In this document: piece after piece, positions 35,844-44,604 of the stretch | Position numbering within the stretch: the first letter of the stretch is position 1 | Layout of the letters: every line of letters begins with the position of its first letter | Source: Deltaproteobacteria bacterium | Lineage (GTDB): Bacteria; UBA10199; JACPAL01; JAHFST01 | Reading direction: 5' to 3' | NCBI GenBank assembly: GCA_023265625.1 | Contig: JAHFST010000002.1 | Coordinates: forward strand, 225,024-289,023 | DNA: 64,000 nucleotides | The notes under the pieces: generated by a model | What the model was told of the DNA's origin: nothing | The model's input: only the letters and a program-made list of their open reading frames with translations | Database searches by the model: none | Made by a program: the position numbers and the translations under genes

Positions 35844-37141
35844 GGGGTTACCTCCAGTGATAATTCTTTTGGAGGAAGATCTCCGGCAGCCAGGAGGAGC
35901 TGCAGGTATTCCAATTTTGTTTGATAATGGGCTTGGTTGTTTGCCAAGCGGTTTTCTTGGAGGTCGCGCAAGGATTGTAAGAGATTCAGATTGTTGATCA
36001 ACCCCAGTTGGTAGTCAGCCAGTTCCGCTTGGTAACCGGCCTTGGCACTGGTTTCGGCCCTTTGCAAGGCGGTTTCCTGGGAGCGTGCCGCCGCGAGTTT
36101 GTGGTAGGCCTGGGTCAATTCGAGTTCCGATCGGCGACGCGTTTCTTGCTCAGCCAGCTCGGTTTGTTTGAGCTGGGCGGCCGCCTCACGAATGCGTCCA
36201 CGCATCGCCCCTCCGGAAAATAGGGGTAGGTTCAGGCTAAAAGTCATGTCCCAGTGGATGTCATTTTGAAAGCCCACCCGATAGGGATAGTAATTGGCAT
36301 TAAGGTCTACGGTTGGGTATCGATCCCCCTTTTCATAACCTAATTTCCCCTTGGCAAGTCGAACGGCCTCATGGGTAGAGCCCCGATCGGGACGCTGTTC
36401 GAGCTTCGCCAACCAATTGTCCAGGGAGGGTAGGGTATTGGGGACTTTAAAGGCATCCTCGAGTGGTTGTTGAACCGGGTGTCCCACCAAGAAGGCCAAG
36501 AGATCGCGGGCTGTTGACACCAAACCTTGCGTGGCTTCAATTTTGGCCTGGAGGGTGGCGAGTTGTGATTGGGTGGCCAAGAGCTCACTCTCTCGGGACT
36601 TTCCCAAATTCATCCGATTTTTGAGATCGAGGATTCTTTGTTGCAAGGTTCCCCGGATGGATTGCTGAATCTTCAATTCTTGTTCGACTTCCAAAACGGT
36701 GTAGTAGGCGCGGGCTACGTCGGCAAACAGGAGTTGTTTGACGCGGGCCACATTCAAACGATTTTTTTCCCGCTCGGCGGTGGAAATGCCGAGAGAACGA
36801 AATTCGCGAAATCCTTGAAAGAGCGGCTGCTGGAGATTGATGGCGACTTCAGGACGGCTGCGGCGTGTCAGGGTGGTATTCACCGAGTTACCGCTCCCAG
36901 ACGTTGTCGTTGTTGTATCCTGAATTACCTCCGAGGCCTTGGCATTCAGATGAGGCAGTACCGTGCCTAAGGCCTGAAGGTAGTGGGCCTCGGCAATACG
37001 TATGGTTTGTTCCTGACTGGCGAGGGACTCACTCTGTTTGACACTCTCTTGAAAGGCGGTACTCAAACTGAAGGTTTTGGGAGATTCCGCCCCAAGTTGC
37101 GTACTCGCCAGCGTGGCCAAGAGGATGACGGTTCGTTTCAT
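35840..37141 (-). CDS. TolC-family outer-membrane efflux protein
   Basis: A 433-residue outer-membrane factor with a signal peptide (about 1-18) and the doubled helical/beta pattern of the OEP family, for example LNAKASEVIQD, ATQSQLATLQAKIEAT and the repeat AQLKQTELAEQETRR with LELTQAYHKLAAARSQETAL. It would form the exit duct for the RND pump encoded next, with which it overlaps by four bases; it also overlaps the TetR gene by four. Confidence 0.88.
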   Translation of the reverse strand: MKRTVILLATLASTQLGAESPKTFSLSTAFQESVKQSESLASQEQTIRIAEAHYLQALGTVLPHLNAKASEVIQDTTTTTSGSGNSVNTTLTRRSRPEVAINLQQPLFQGFREFRSLGISTAEREKNRLNVARVKQLLFADVARAYYTVLEVEQELKIQQSIRGTLQQRILDLKNRMNLGKSRESELLATQSQLATLQAKIEATQGLVSTARDLLAFLVGHPVQQPLEDAFKVPNTLPSLDNWLAKLEQRPDRGSTHEAVRLAKGKLGYEKGDRYPTVDLNANYYPYRVGFQNDIHWDMTFSLNLPLFSGGAMRGRIREAAAQLKQTELAEQETRRRSELELTQAYHKLAAARSQETALQRAETSAKAGYQAELADYQLGLINNLNLLQSLRDLQENRLANNQAHYQTKLEYLQLLLAAGDLPPKELSLEVTP

Positions 37142-37734
37142 GGTAATATTCCTGTTAAATAAATTTCTACGTAAGTTTGGAGGGTCTTTTGGAGAGAGCG
37201 CTTTAACAGGGCTGGCACGCGAAAGAGAACACGTGTCTGCAAATACCCAAAAATCAGGGCCAAAAAAGCCCGAGCCATCAGTTCTGGATCCCCCGATTTT
37301 ACCGCCTGGGTGTCGATCCCTCTTTTAAAAAAATCTTTCAGGAATGCCAAAATGGGCAAGGTCTTCCGCTGGAAAAAAAGATCCGACAACTCGTGCCCCT
37401 CCAGGGCGGAGAAGAGCAGCAATCGCATCAGGCTCGGATCCGCGAGATTTTGCTGGGTGATCCTGAGAGCCAAGAGGGGCAATACGCGTTCAGGCCTATC
37501 ATCAACAGACAATCCTTCGAGCAGGGGAGGGAATTGCTCCTCCATCTTATACGCGAGCATGGCCTCATAGAGCATTTTCTTATCCGGAAAGTGTCGAAAC
37601 AGGAGGGCCTCACTGATCTTGGCCTGCTTGGCCAAGTCCTTGGTCTTCGTCCCGCGAAACCCACGCTCCGAAAACATGGCGCAGGCCGTTTGGATGATTT
37701 TATCTCTTCGTTCTTGAGCGCTGATTCGAGCCAT
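37138..37734 (-). CDS. TetR-family transcriptional regulator of the efflux operon
   Basis: A 198-residue TetR-type repressor. The N-terminal helix-turn-helix is RDKIIQTACAMFSERGFRGT then KDLAKQAKISEALLFRHFPD; the rest is the ligand-binding helical domain. ATG 37734 is chosen because homologues start MARISAQERRDK-like and the upstream frame runs over the operator. It is the first gene of the tetR-tolC-RND operon, overlapping tolC by four bases, and most likely represses it from the palindrome at 37747-37766. Confidence 0.9.
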   Translation of the reverse strand: MARISAQERRDKIIQTACAMFSERGFRGTKTKDLAKQAKISEALLFRHFPDKKMLYEAMLAYKMEEQFPPLLEGLSVDDRPERVLPLLALRITQQNLADPSLMRLLLFSALEGHELSDLFFQRKTLPILAFLKDFFKRGIDTQAVKSGDPELMARAFLALIFGYLQTRVLFRVPALLKRSLQKTLQTYVEIYLTGILP

Positions 37735-37746
37735 GAGTAGATTCCT

Positions 37747-37766
37747 AAGTAAGTACCTACTTACTT
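37747..37766. promoter_or_regulatory. Probable TetR operator
   Basis: AAGTAAGTA and TACTTACTT are perfect complementary arms with CC between them. The site lies 13 bases before the tetR start codon, where a bound repressor would block transcription or elongation of the efflux operon. Symmetry and position are typical of TetR-type autoregulation. It is also in the divergent region before typA, though 58 bases from that start. Confidence 0.75.
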
Positions 37767-37824
37767 TATGGGATTTGTTTTCCCTTGTCAAAACTAAAAC
37801 CATTCAGGCATAGTCCCGCGCCTT

Positions 37825-39633
37825 ATGAAACCTACCGCTCAAAACGACAAGATCCGTAACATCGCCATCATCGCGCACGTTGATCATGGCAAGACGACCT
37901 TGGTGGACTTTATGCTCCGGCATAGCGGCACCTTTCGGGATAACCAGGCGGTGGATGAGCGGGTGATGGATAGCATGGACCTGGAACGCGAGCGCGGGAT
38001 CACCATTGCCTCCAAGAATTGTTCGGTTTTTTGGAAGCAGACCAAGATTAATATCATTGATACGCCGGGCCATGCCGATTTTGGGGGCGAGGTGGAGCGG
38101 GGGCTCAAGATGGTGGATGGGGCTATTTTGTTGGTCGATGCCTCGGAAGGGCCGCTGCCGCAGACGCGGTTTGTGCTGAAAAAGGCCCTTGAGGCCCATT
38201 TGAAGATCATTGTGGTGGTGAATAAGATTGACCGGAAAGACGCCCGGCCCCAGGAGGTCTTGGATGAGGTCTACAGCCTGTTTATCGACCTGGACGCCGA
38301 TGATAACCAGATTGAGTTTCCGGTGCTGTATGCGATTGGCCGTGACGGGATTGCGCAAAAAACTTTAGAGGAAAAGGGTACCACCCTAGCTCCTTTATTG
38401 GATGCGATTGTGAGTGAGGTGCCGCCGCCGCACTTTGACCCGGCCGAACCCTTTCAGATGCTGGTGACCAATCTTTCTTACTCGGACTACATGGGTCGGT
38501 TGGCCATTGGTCGAACCTTCAATGGATCGGCCCGGAAAAATGACGCCCTGGTTTGCATCCCGAAAGACGGGGTTCCCAGGCCGCTCAAGATCTCCAGCTT
38601 ACAGGTGTATCAGGGAATTAAAGTTCAAGAAGTGGATATCGTCGAAGCGGGGGAGATTGTCATCCTCTCCGGTATTGAGAATGTGGAAATTGGCGACACG
38701 ATTTGTACGGGTGATTTTCCCAAGGCGCTGAAACGCATTACGGTGGATGAACCCACGGTATCGATGAAGTTCATGATCAACACCTCGCCCTTTGCCGGAC
38801 GGGAAGGCAAGAACGTCCAATCGCGGAAAATTTTTGAGCGGCTCAAGAAGGAAACCCTCCACAATGTGGCCTTGCGTGTGGAGGAAGGGGAGACGCCCGA
38901 CAGTTTTTTGGTGAAAGGTCGTGGCGAATTTCAGATGGCCATCTTGATTGAGACGATGCGCCGGGAAGATTTTGAGCTCAGCGTGGGACGCCCCCATGTC
39001 ATTATGAAGGAGTTGAATGGGGTCCAGACCGAGCCGATCGAGCATCTCTTCATTGATATCCAAGATGATTTTACGGGCATTGTGACGGAAAAACTCTCGC
39101 GCCGCCTAGGTCGGATGATTAATATGGTCAACCACGGGACCGGGCGGGTGCGGTTGGAATTTTCCATTCCGTCGCGCGGGCTGATTGGTTACCGCAATGA
39201 GTTTCTGACGGACACAAAAGGCACGGGTTTGATGAACTCTTACGTGCAGGGCTATGAGCCGTACCGTGGGGACATGAAGAGCCGTCTCACCGGTTCACTG
39301 ATCGCCGATCGTATGGGAGATACAGTGGCCTATGGGTTGTTCCATTTGGAGCCGCGCGGCGTCCTCTTTGTCGAGGCAGGGGTCTCGGTCTATGAGGGCA
39401 TGATCGTTGGAGAACATAATCGCGAGCAGGATCTGAATGTGAATGTCTGCAAAGAAAAGAAGCTTTCCAATATGCGGGCCTCCGGCAAGGATGAGGCCAT
39501 CACCTTGACCCCCATTATGCCCATGACCCTGGAACGGGCCATTGAACTAATTCGTGATGATGAGCAGGTCGAGGTCACCCCGAAGAGCGTTCGCCTGCGC
39601 AAAAATACCCTGTCGGCGACATACAGAAAATAA
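37825..39633 (+). CDS. typA: Ribosome-associated GTPase TypA/BipA
   Basis: A 602-residue translation-factor GTPase that binds 70S ribosomes under stress and helps 50S assembly. G1 is AHVDHGKTTL (about 17-26), switch region RERGITIASKNC, G3 DTPGHADFGGE, G4 NKIDRKDARP; the C-terminal domains end with the family's VEVTPKSVRLRKNTL. There is no ribosome binding site ahead of the ATG, and a candidate -35/-10 pair (TTGTCA 37785, CATAGT 37809) would start transcription within a few bases of it, so the message may be leaderless. Confidence 0.95.
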   Translation: MKPTAQNDKIRNIAIIAHVDHGKTTLVDFMLRHSGTFRDNQAVDERVMDSMDLERERGITIASKNCSVFWKQTKINIIDTPGHADFGGEVERGLKMVDGAILLVDASEGPLPQTRFVLKKALEAHLKIIVVVNKIDRKDARPQEVLDEVYSLFIDLDADDNQIEFPVLYAIGRDGIAQKTLEEKGTTLAPLLDAIVSEVPPPHFDPAEPFQMLVTNLSYSDYMGRLAIGRTFNGSARKNDALVCIPKDGVPRPLKISSLQVYQGIKVQEVDIVEAGEIVILSGIENVEIGDTICTGDFPKALKRITVDEPTVSMKFMINTSPFAGREGKNVQSRKIFERLKKETLHNVALRVEEGETPDSFLVKGRGEFQMAILIETMRREDFELSVGRPHVIMKELNGVQTEPIEHLFIDIQDDFTGIVTEKLSRRLGRMINMVNHGTGRVRLEFSIPSRGLIGYRNEFLTDTKGTGLMNSYVQGYEPYRGDMKSRLTGSLIADRMGDTVAYGLFHLEPRGVLFVEAGVSVYEGMIVGEHNREQDLNVNVCKEKKLSNMRASGKDEAITLTPIMPMTLERAIELIRDDEQVEVTPKSVRLRKNTLSATYRK

Positions 39634-39717
39634 CAAAAAAGCTAAAGTTTCCCCAAAATCATCCGTTCTTACGTATGAAGCACACATATGGCCCGGGGGG
39701 GTCATAAAGGGGGGGAT

Positions 39718-39930
39718 ATGTCGGTAGAATCATTATCCAAGGTTCATACGGAGGATGTCAAGACGTCTAGAGAGCTGAATTCACTCAAGAAAGCCCTGGC
39801 AGGCGGGCATGCCTTTGAGACGGAAGAGGTGGGTCATTCATCCGATTCATCCAAGGGCTCTGAGAGCAATGCTCAGCAGGCGGTGCAGCCAGCCAGGGGG
39901 TCAGAACGTCGCATCGACCTGTTGGCTTGA
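39718..39930 (+). CDS. Small hydrophilic protein of unknown function
   Basis: A 70-residue frame starting MSVESLSKVHTEDVKTSREL, hydrophilic, cysteine-free, rich in Ser and charged residues, with a probable helix in the first half and a disordered second half. A G-rich tract (AAAGGGGGG) seven bases upstream can serve as ribosome binding site. The last 30 bases overlap the end of the convergent VWA gene. I recognise no family. It could be a spurious frame; base composition does not settle it. Confidence 0.42.
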   Translation: MSVESLSKVHTEDVKTSRELNSLKKALAGGHAFETEEVGHSSDSSKGSESNAQQAVQPARGSERRIDLLA

Positions 39931-41118
39931 TGAGACCTTGAGGGCAGAGGGGCCCCGTCTCAGATCGTTAATGGCATCCGTTAGGCCTCGAATGCTCAAG
40001 GGATACATCTTGATGAGCGAGGCAACCGCTCGGATGGTGGGATGGTAATGCCAGCTCCGCTCTGGTTCAGGGTTGAGCCAGACGGATTGTGGAAAGTGAT
40101 GTAGCAGTCGTTTGAGCCGATCGATTCCCGAAGTCTGGTTGTATTCTCCATAATCAATAATCCCACCCTTGGAAAAAAGTTCATAAGGCGCCATGCAGGC
40201 ATCTCCGACAAACACCACATAGTGTGAGTTACGATATTTGCGAAACAGTTCCTGGGTGGGGATGGCCTTGCGCAGGTTCATATTTTCAAAAACCCGGTCA
40301 TAGATGCAGTTGTGAAAATAGTAGTAATGAAAGGCCTTGAAATGCGTCGAGGCATGGGCGGCCGAGAACAGGGCCTCCATCATGGAGGCATAGGGATCCA
40401 TGCTGCCGCCGACATCCATCAGGAGCAGGAGTTCCGACTGATTTTTGTGAATGGGTTCCATCACGATCTCAATATCCCCGGCATTGCGACAGGTCGCATC
40501 AATCGTCTTGGGCAAATTCAGTTCCAATCGATTGCCGATGCGATCCAGGCGCCGCAAGCGTTTAAGGGCGACCTTTAATTGGCGGGTATCCAAGACTCGG
40601 TCATGACGATAATTTTGAAAACGCCGCTCCTCGGCCACCTTGATGGCGGAACGCCCGCCACCTGGTCCACCCACCCGGATGCCGGAGGGATGAGTACCGG
40701 AATGCCCAAACGGGGAGGTGCCACCGGTCCCGATCCAGTAATTTCCCCCATGGTGTTGTTCGAGTTGTTCTTCGAGTCGTTCCCGAAACCGGCGTTGTAA
40801 TTCAGCGAGATCCAATTTCTCCACGTCTGGCGGGAGTTCAGGCCGATTTTTAGGATCAACCATGCGATTCAACCAATCAAAGATCTCTTTTTTAATGTTA
40901 AAGTCACCGGCGACGCCTTTAAAGCAGGCGAGAAAGGCCTGATCAAAGGCATCGTAGAGGGCCTCTGATTTGACGAGAATGGAACGAGCCACCGCGTAAA
41001 ATCGATCCAGCGAACAACCGGACAAATCTTGCGAGAGGGTCTCCATCAGGCAGAGCCATTCCTGGGTCCCAACCGGGATCTTGAGGGTACGTAGGGTGTA
41101 AAAAAAGGCTAATAACAT
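39901..41118 (-). CDS. VWA-domain protein (CoxE-like)
   Basis: A 405-residue protein with an N-terminal helical part and a C-terminal von Willebrand A domain whose metal-ion-dependent adhesion site reads LLLLMDVGGSMDPYASM (the DxxxS form) plus FVGDACMAPYE further on. Between them lies a Gly/His-rich linker (about 135-170). It follows a MoxR ATPase gene, and such pairs are chaperone-like machines that insert metals or remodel enzymes. No target enzyme is encoded next to them. Start ATG at 41118. Confidence 0.87.
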   Translation of the reverse strand: MLLAFFYTLRTLKIPVGTQEWLCLMETLSQDLSGCSLDRFYAVARSILVKSEALYDAFDQAFLACFKGVAGDFNIKKEIFDWLNRMVDPKNRPELPPDVEKLDLAELQRRFRERLEEQLEQHHGGNYWIGTGGTSPFGHSGTHPSGIRVGGPGGGRSAIKVAEERRFQNYRHDRVLDTRQLKVALKRLRRLDRIGNRLELNLPKTIDATCRNAGDIEIVMEPIHKNQSELLLLMDVGGSMDPYASMMEALFSAAHASTHFKAFHYYYFHNCIYDRVFENMNLRKAIPTQELFRKYRNSHYVVFVGDACMAPYELFSKGGIIDYGEYNQTSGIDRLKRLLHHFPQSVWLNPEPERSWHYHPTIRAVASLIKMYPLSIRGLTDAINDLRRGPSALKVSSSQQVDATF

Positions 41119-41125
41119 TCGGTAT

Positions 41126-41155
41126 TGTAGGGGCGCTGCTTGCCGCGCCCTTACA
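41126..41155. repeat. Palindromic repeat between moxR and VWA genes
   Basis: TGTAGGGGCG (41126-41135) and CGCGCCCTTACA (41144-41155) are near-complementary ends around a short centre, related to the purQ-purL repeat. Its left end on the minus strand supplies the TAA stop of the MoxR gene. No T-tract follows. Confidence 0.65.
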
Positions 41156-41954
41156 GATGGACCACCAAATCCTGTTCATTTTTCAAAAGACATCCCAACA
41201 AGGGCGCCTCGCCCTCCAAATCCGCGGGTTTCATCCCCATCGCCAACAAGGCATGCAGCCAATCGATGAGTTCCGAGGTGGAAGGTGGCTTGCGCAAGTT
41301 GGACTTATTGCGGATCACATAAAATCTCTTGAGGGCGGCTTGGACCATCTTGGACTCGAGATCGGGAAAATGCACCTTCACAATGCGTTCCATCATGTGT
41401 TCATCGGGAAATTCAATGAAATGAAAGACGCATCGGCGTAAAAAAGCGTCCGGGAGCTCTTTTTCCGAATTTGAGGTGATGACCACCAGGGGGCGCTGGA
41501 GTGCGCGGATCTCTTCCTTGGTCTCCGGGATGTAAAAACGCATCTCGTCAATTTCCGCGAGCAGATCATTGGGAAATTCCAGGTCGGCCTTGTCAATTTC
41601 ATCAATCAACAACACCACGGGTTTTTCAGAAACGAAGGCCTCGCCCATTTTGCCCAGTTTAATATACCGTTTGATGTCAGAGACATCGCCATCGCCAAAT
41701 CGGCTGTCATTGAGGCGTTGCACGGTGTCGTACAGGTAGAGGCCATCCATGGCCTTGGTCGTTGATTTGATATTCCAACGAAGCAGGGGACGACCTAGCG
41801 AGTTGGCGATCGAAGCGGCCAAGAGGGTTTTTCCGGTGCCGGGTTCTCCCTTGAGCAATAGGGGGCGGCCAACGGCCAGGGCCACGTTGACAACTTCTTG
41901 AAGTTCATCGGAGGCGACGTAGTCTTGGGTGCCTTGGTATTTGGGTTGTTTCAT
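41151..41954 (-). CDS. MoxR-family AAA+ ATPase
   Basis: A 267-residue AAA+ ATPase of the MoxR group. Walker A is LLLKGEPGTGKTLLAASIA, Walker B VVLLIDEIDKADLEFPNDLL, sensor I VVITSNSEKELPDAFLRRC. It starts MKQPKYQGTQDYVAS like the homologues I know, so ATG 41954 is used; the ATG at 41975 lies inside a palindromic repeat. Its partner is the VWA protein downstream; the complex would use ATP to remodel a client, which is not identified here. Confidence 0.9.
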   Translation of the reverse strand: MKQPKYQGTQDYVASDELQEVVNVALAVGRPLLLKGEPGTGKTLLAASIANSLGRPLLRWNIKSTTKAMDGLYLYDTVQRLNDSRFGDGDVSDIKRYIKLGKMGEAFVSEKPVVLLIDEIDKADLEFPNDLLAEIDEMRFYIPETKEEIRALQRPLVVITSNSEKELPDAFLRRCVFHFIEFPDEHMMERIVKVHFPDLESKMVQAALKRFYVIRNKSNLRKPPSTSELIDWLHALLAMGMKPADLEGEAPLLGCLLKNEQDLVVHL

Positions 41955-41961
41955 AGGGTTT

Positions 41962-41993
41962 TTGTAGGGGTTCAAAATTTTGAACCCCTACAA
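41962..41993. repeat. Perfect 32-bp palindrome upstream of moxR
   Basis: TTGTAGGGGTTCAAAA is followed directly by its exact reverse complement, with no loop. The 28-bp core recurs at 44857-44884. It belongs to the same GTAGGGG...CCCCTAC class of dispersed repeat as 1244-1292 and 41126-41155. Confidence 0.85.
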
Positions 41994-42020
41994 CCAACCT
42001 AATGAATGGGTATTCATAAA

Positions 42021-43535
42021 TCAACCAATTCCAAAAAATGCTTTAATTCGATCCACCAGACTTCCGGCAGGATTGGAGACAGGTCTTGGTTCTCCCGATT
42101 CCGCCAACCGGGCCTCTTGGCGCTGGGCCAGGATGTTGGCCAAATCCTGACAAATGGTCGGATTGGCGATGAGAATGGTGCGAAAGGCCTCGCTGGACAG
42201 GGAGAATACGACGGAGTCCCCGACGGAGCGCACCGTTGCGTTACGCGGTTCTCCCGTCAGTAGGCTCATTTCTCCGAAGAGGTCGCCGGCATGGAGATGG
42301 CCGACACATCGTGTTTCTGGTCCGTCAGCGATTAAAATTTCGCAGCGCCCCTGTTCGATAAGATAGAGAGAATTGCCGGCCTCCCCCTGGCGTACGATGG
42401 GTTCTCCGTGGCCGTAGACGAGGCGTGTGACTTCGTCTGCCAGCTGGTTCCGCTCATTTGGAGCCAGGGGCGCAAATAGCGGGATGGCCTCCAAACGTCG
42501 GGCGATCTGATCACGAGTCCTATCGGCCCGGCGTTCCTTGCGGCTTTTTTCCAAGTGATTAAGGCGGATATTCCGGGTGGGGAGGGGGATCTGGATGCCG
42601 TACCGTCGCAGCTTATACCACAGCTTGTTATTGATCTCGGATTTCAAGCGAGGTTCATTGCCGTAGTTACCGGTCCAAAAACGAACCTCATAATTGATGG
42701 CAAATTCTCCAAAGGCCGTGAGCCGGATCTCGGAGGGAGGGGTCTGCAAAATTTCTTGATGTTCACGCAACACTTGTAAAATGACCTCGCGAACCTTGTT
42801 GGGCGGTGCGTCGTAGTCGATCCCTAAATTAAATCGGGCAAGGTGATTGGGTGTTGGGCGAGAATAGTTGCGAAAGTTACTCTTGATGATCTCCACATTC
42901 GGAATAAAGATCATCTCCTCCTCATGAGTGATGAGTTGGGTGGATTTCCAGTTGATGCCACACACCTCTCCCGTGTAGTCGCCGACGGTGATCCAGTCAC
43001 GGATTTGAAAAGGGCGGTCGATCTGCAAGATCAGTCCGGCAAAAAAACTGGTGAGGGTGCTTTGCGCCGCCAATCCAACAATCGCCGTCAAGACGGCCGA
43101 GGTGGTGATCAGGCTGGTGAGATTGACGTCGCCTTGCACCCTGAGAAAGATGAGGGTCAAGAAGGCGTAGCCGAAAGCCAAGATAAAATCTCGGGTGATG
43201 CGCGGGATCGGGAGTTTTCCCGGTTGTTGCCAGAATTGGTTAACGACCCAATTGAAGAGGATGTTGAGTATGCCCCAGGCGAGGGCGATATTCGCGCCGA
43301 TCAGCGGCCATTTTGCCCAGACCTCGATGAAGGGAAAACGGCCAAATAAGATCCAGAGGAGTCGGAGCAACAGATAGAGGATAAGAAACCCCGCGGGAAT
43401 TTTGGGGAGTTTCGATTTTTGACTGAGTTGCCGGTAAATAACCAGGATCACTAGGGCGACAGAAAGTACCGGCGGATTGGAGAGACACTGTTGTAAGGAC
43501 GTGACAAGCAAACTAACCAAAGGGTGCATGTGCAT
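42021..43535 (-). CDS. MscS-type channel with cyclic-nucleotide-binding domain
   Basis: A 504-residue fusion. Four or five membrane helices lead into the MscS pore and beta-domain (VGLAAQSTLTSFFAGLILQI, then RPFQIRDWITVGDYTGEVCGI), and residues from about 355 form a cNMP-binding domain with GEAGNSLYLIEQGRCEI and the phosphate cassette GDLFGEMSLLTGEPRNATVR. This is the bacterial cyclic-nucleotide-gated MscS arrangement, in which the ligand may open an ion-permeable pore. Glu and Arg of the cassette are intact, so binding is plausible. Confidence 0.9.
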   Translation of the reverse strand: MHMHPLVSLLVTSLQQCLSNPPVLSVALVILVIYRQLSQKSKLPKIPAGFLILYLLLRLLWILFGRFPFIEVWAKWPLIGANIALAWGILNILFNWVVNQFWQQPGKLPIPRITRDFILAFGYAFLTLIFLRVQGDVNLTSLITTSAVLTAIVGLAAQSTLTSFFAGLILQIDRPFQIRDWITVGDYTGEVCGINWKSTQLITHEEEMIFIPNVEIIKSNFRNYSRPTPNHLARFNLGIDYDAPPNKVREVILQVLREHQEILQTPPSEIRLTAFGEFAINYEVRFWTGNYGNEPRLKSEINNKLWYKLRRYGIQIPLPTRNIRLNHLEKSRKERRADRTRDQIARRLEAIPLFAPLAPNERNQLADEVTRLVYGHGEPIVRQGEAGNSLYLIEQGRCEILIADGPETRCVGHLHAGDLFGEMSLLTGEPRNATVRSVGDSVVFSLSSEAFRTILIANPTICQDLANILAQRQEARLAESGEPRPVSNPAGSLVDRIKAFFGIG

Positions 43536-43552
43536 GTGGATGGGATACTGAA

Positions 43553-44062
43553 TTAAAAGCGGTATTTCAAGCCCGCATTCATACCCCCGGCCGAGAAGGA
43601 GGGATGCGAGGAGGGATCATCAAGACCGACCACATGGATGAAATTACCCGAGAGTGAGAGTCCCAATCTCTCCGTCATCCAGTAGTTGCTTGTGACACGA
43701 AATATCAGCCCGATGCCTTGTTTTTTGGCCAAGATAGAATCGCCAAACCCACCGCCGACCGCCAGATCCAGACGGGAATCGGTATCCAGCAGATGCACGT
43801 CTCCCACGACCAGGATTTGGGTCCAGTAGGTATCGCGATTGATGATGCGGTGAATGATGACGTCGCCACCGCCTCCCCACCAACGTCCAAAACGATAGTA
43901 CCCCTCCAGGGATCCTCCGGGGCTCTTCACGCCCACACTGCTGGATCCACCCAATACATAGGCGCCGGAGAGTCCCAGACTGGAATATAATTCTTCCGCA
44001 TGGAGTGTGGTGGTCAATGAAAATAAAAATAGGGTGAGGCAAAGCGACCGAAGCCAATTCAT
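43553..44062 (-). CDS. Small outer-membrane beta-barrel protein
   Basis: A 169-residue exported protein. The signal peptide runs to about LTTTLHA|EE, followed by alternating Gly/aromatic beta strands (YVLGGSSSVGVKSPGGSLEG, RFGRWWGGGGDV) and a C-terminal strand ending in KYRF; terminal Phe is the outer-membrane insertion signal. Its function is unknown; an eight-strand OmpA/OmpW-like barrel fits the size. Start choice between 44062, 44071 and 44098 is uncertain; 44062 gives the cleanest signal peptide. Confidence 0.68.
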   Translation of the reverse strand: MNWLRSLCLTLFLFSLTTTLHAEELYSSLGLSGAYVLGGSSSVGVKSPGGSLEGYYRFGRWWGGGGDVIIHRIINRDTYWTQILVVGDVHLLDTDSRLDLAVGGGFGDSILAKKQGIGLIFRVTSNYWMTERLGLSLSGNFIHVVGLDDPSSHPSFSAGGMNAGLKYRF

Positions 44063-44136
44063 TAGGTGCATCGTGCCGCATTTGATTGTAAAAAGCAACT
44101 TGCATCCAGGAAGGAGTCTGTCATTCTGCCATCACC

Positions 44137-44604
44137 GTGAGATGGATCAACATTTTTTATGGGTTGGTTGCCCTGCTATTTCTGAGCACGCCCCTTGGGG
44201 CAAGGGAAGCGGTGGTCGAGGCGGTGATTGATGGCGATACCATTTTGATAAAAAATCACAGTGTTCGTTTGATTGGCATCGATACCCCCGAGGTGGCCCA
44301 TCCCAAATACGGCAAGAGGAAGGCGCAATGTTTTGGGCCGGAGGCAAAACAATATTTGTCCGATTGGATCAAGGGGAGGAAAGTTAAACTGGTTTCCGAT
44401 CCGCTGTCAGACGCTCAGGATAAATATGGCCGGGAGTTGGCGTATGTTTATTACCAGGGGATTTTGGTGAATGCCCAACTGATCAAACAAGGCTATGCGC
44501 GGGCTTATCTGTATTTTCCGTTTCGCAAAAAATCCGAGTTTGCCCGTGATCAGAAAATAGCGCAAAAACGGGGCAGGGGATTGTGGGGGGCTTGTCAACC
44601 ATGA
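44137..44604 (+). CDS. Thermonuclease-like nuclease (SNase family)
   Basis: A 155-residue staphylococcal-nuclease-fold enzyme with a signal peptide of about 22 residues, so it is exported. Active-site residues are all present: Asp in VIDGDTI, Arg in VRLIGIDTPE together with the Glu of TPE, and Arg in YGRELAYVY. It should hydrolyse DNA or RNA with Ca2+ in the periplasm or outside. It starts with GTG and overlaps the next gene by four bases (ATGA). Confidence 0.9.
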   Translation: MRWINIFYGLVALLFLSTPLGAREAVVEAVIDGDTILIKNHSVRLIGIDTPEVAHPKYGKRKAQCFGPEAKQYLSDWIKGRKVKLVSDPLSDAQDKYGRELAYVYYQGILVNAQLIKQGYARAYLYFPFRKKSEFARDQKIAQKRGRGLWGACQP

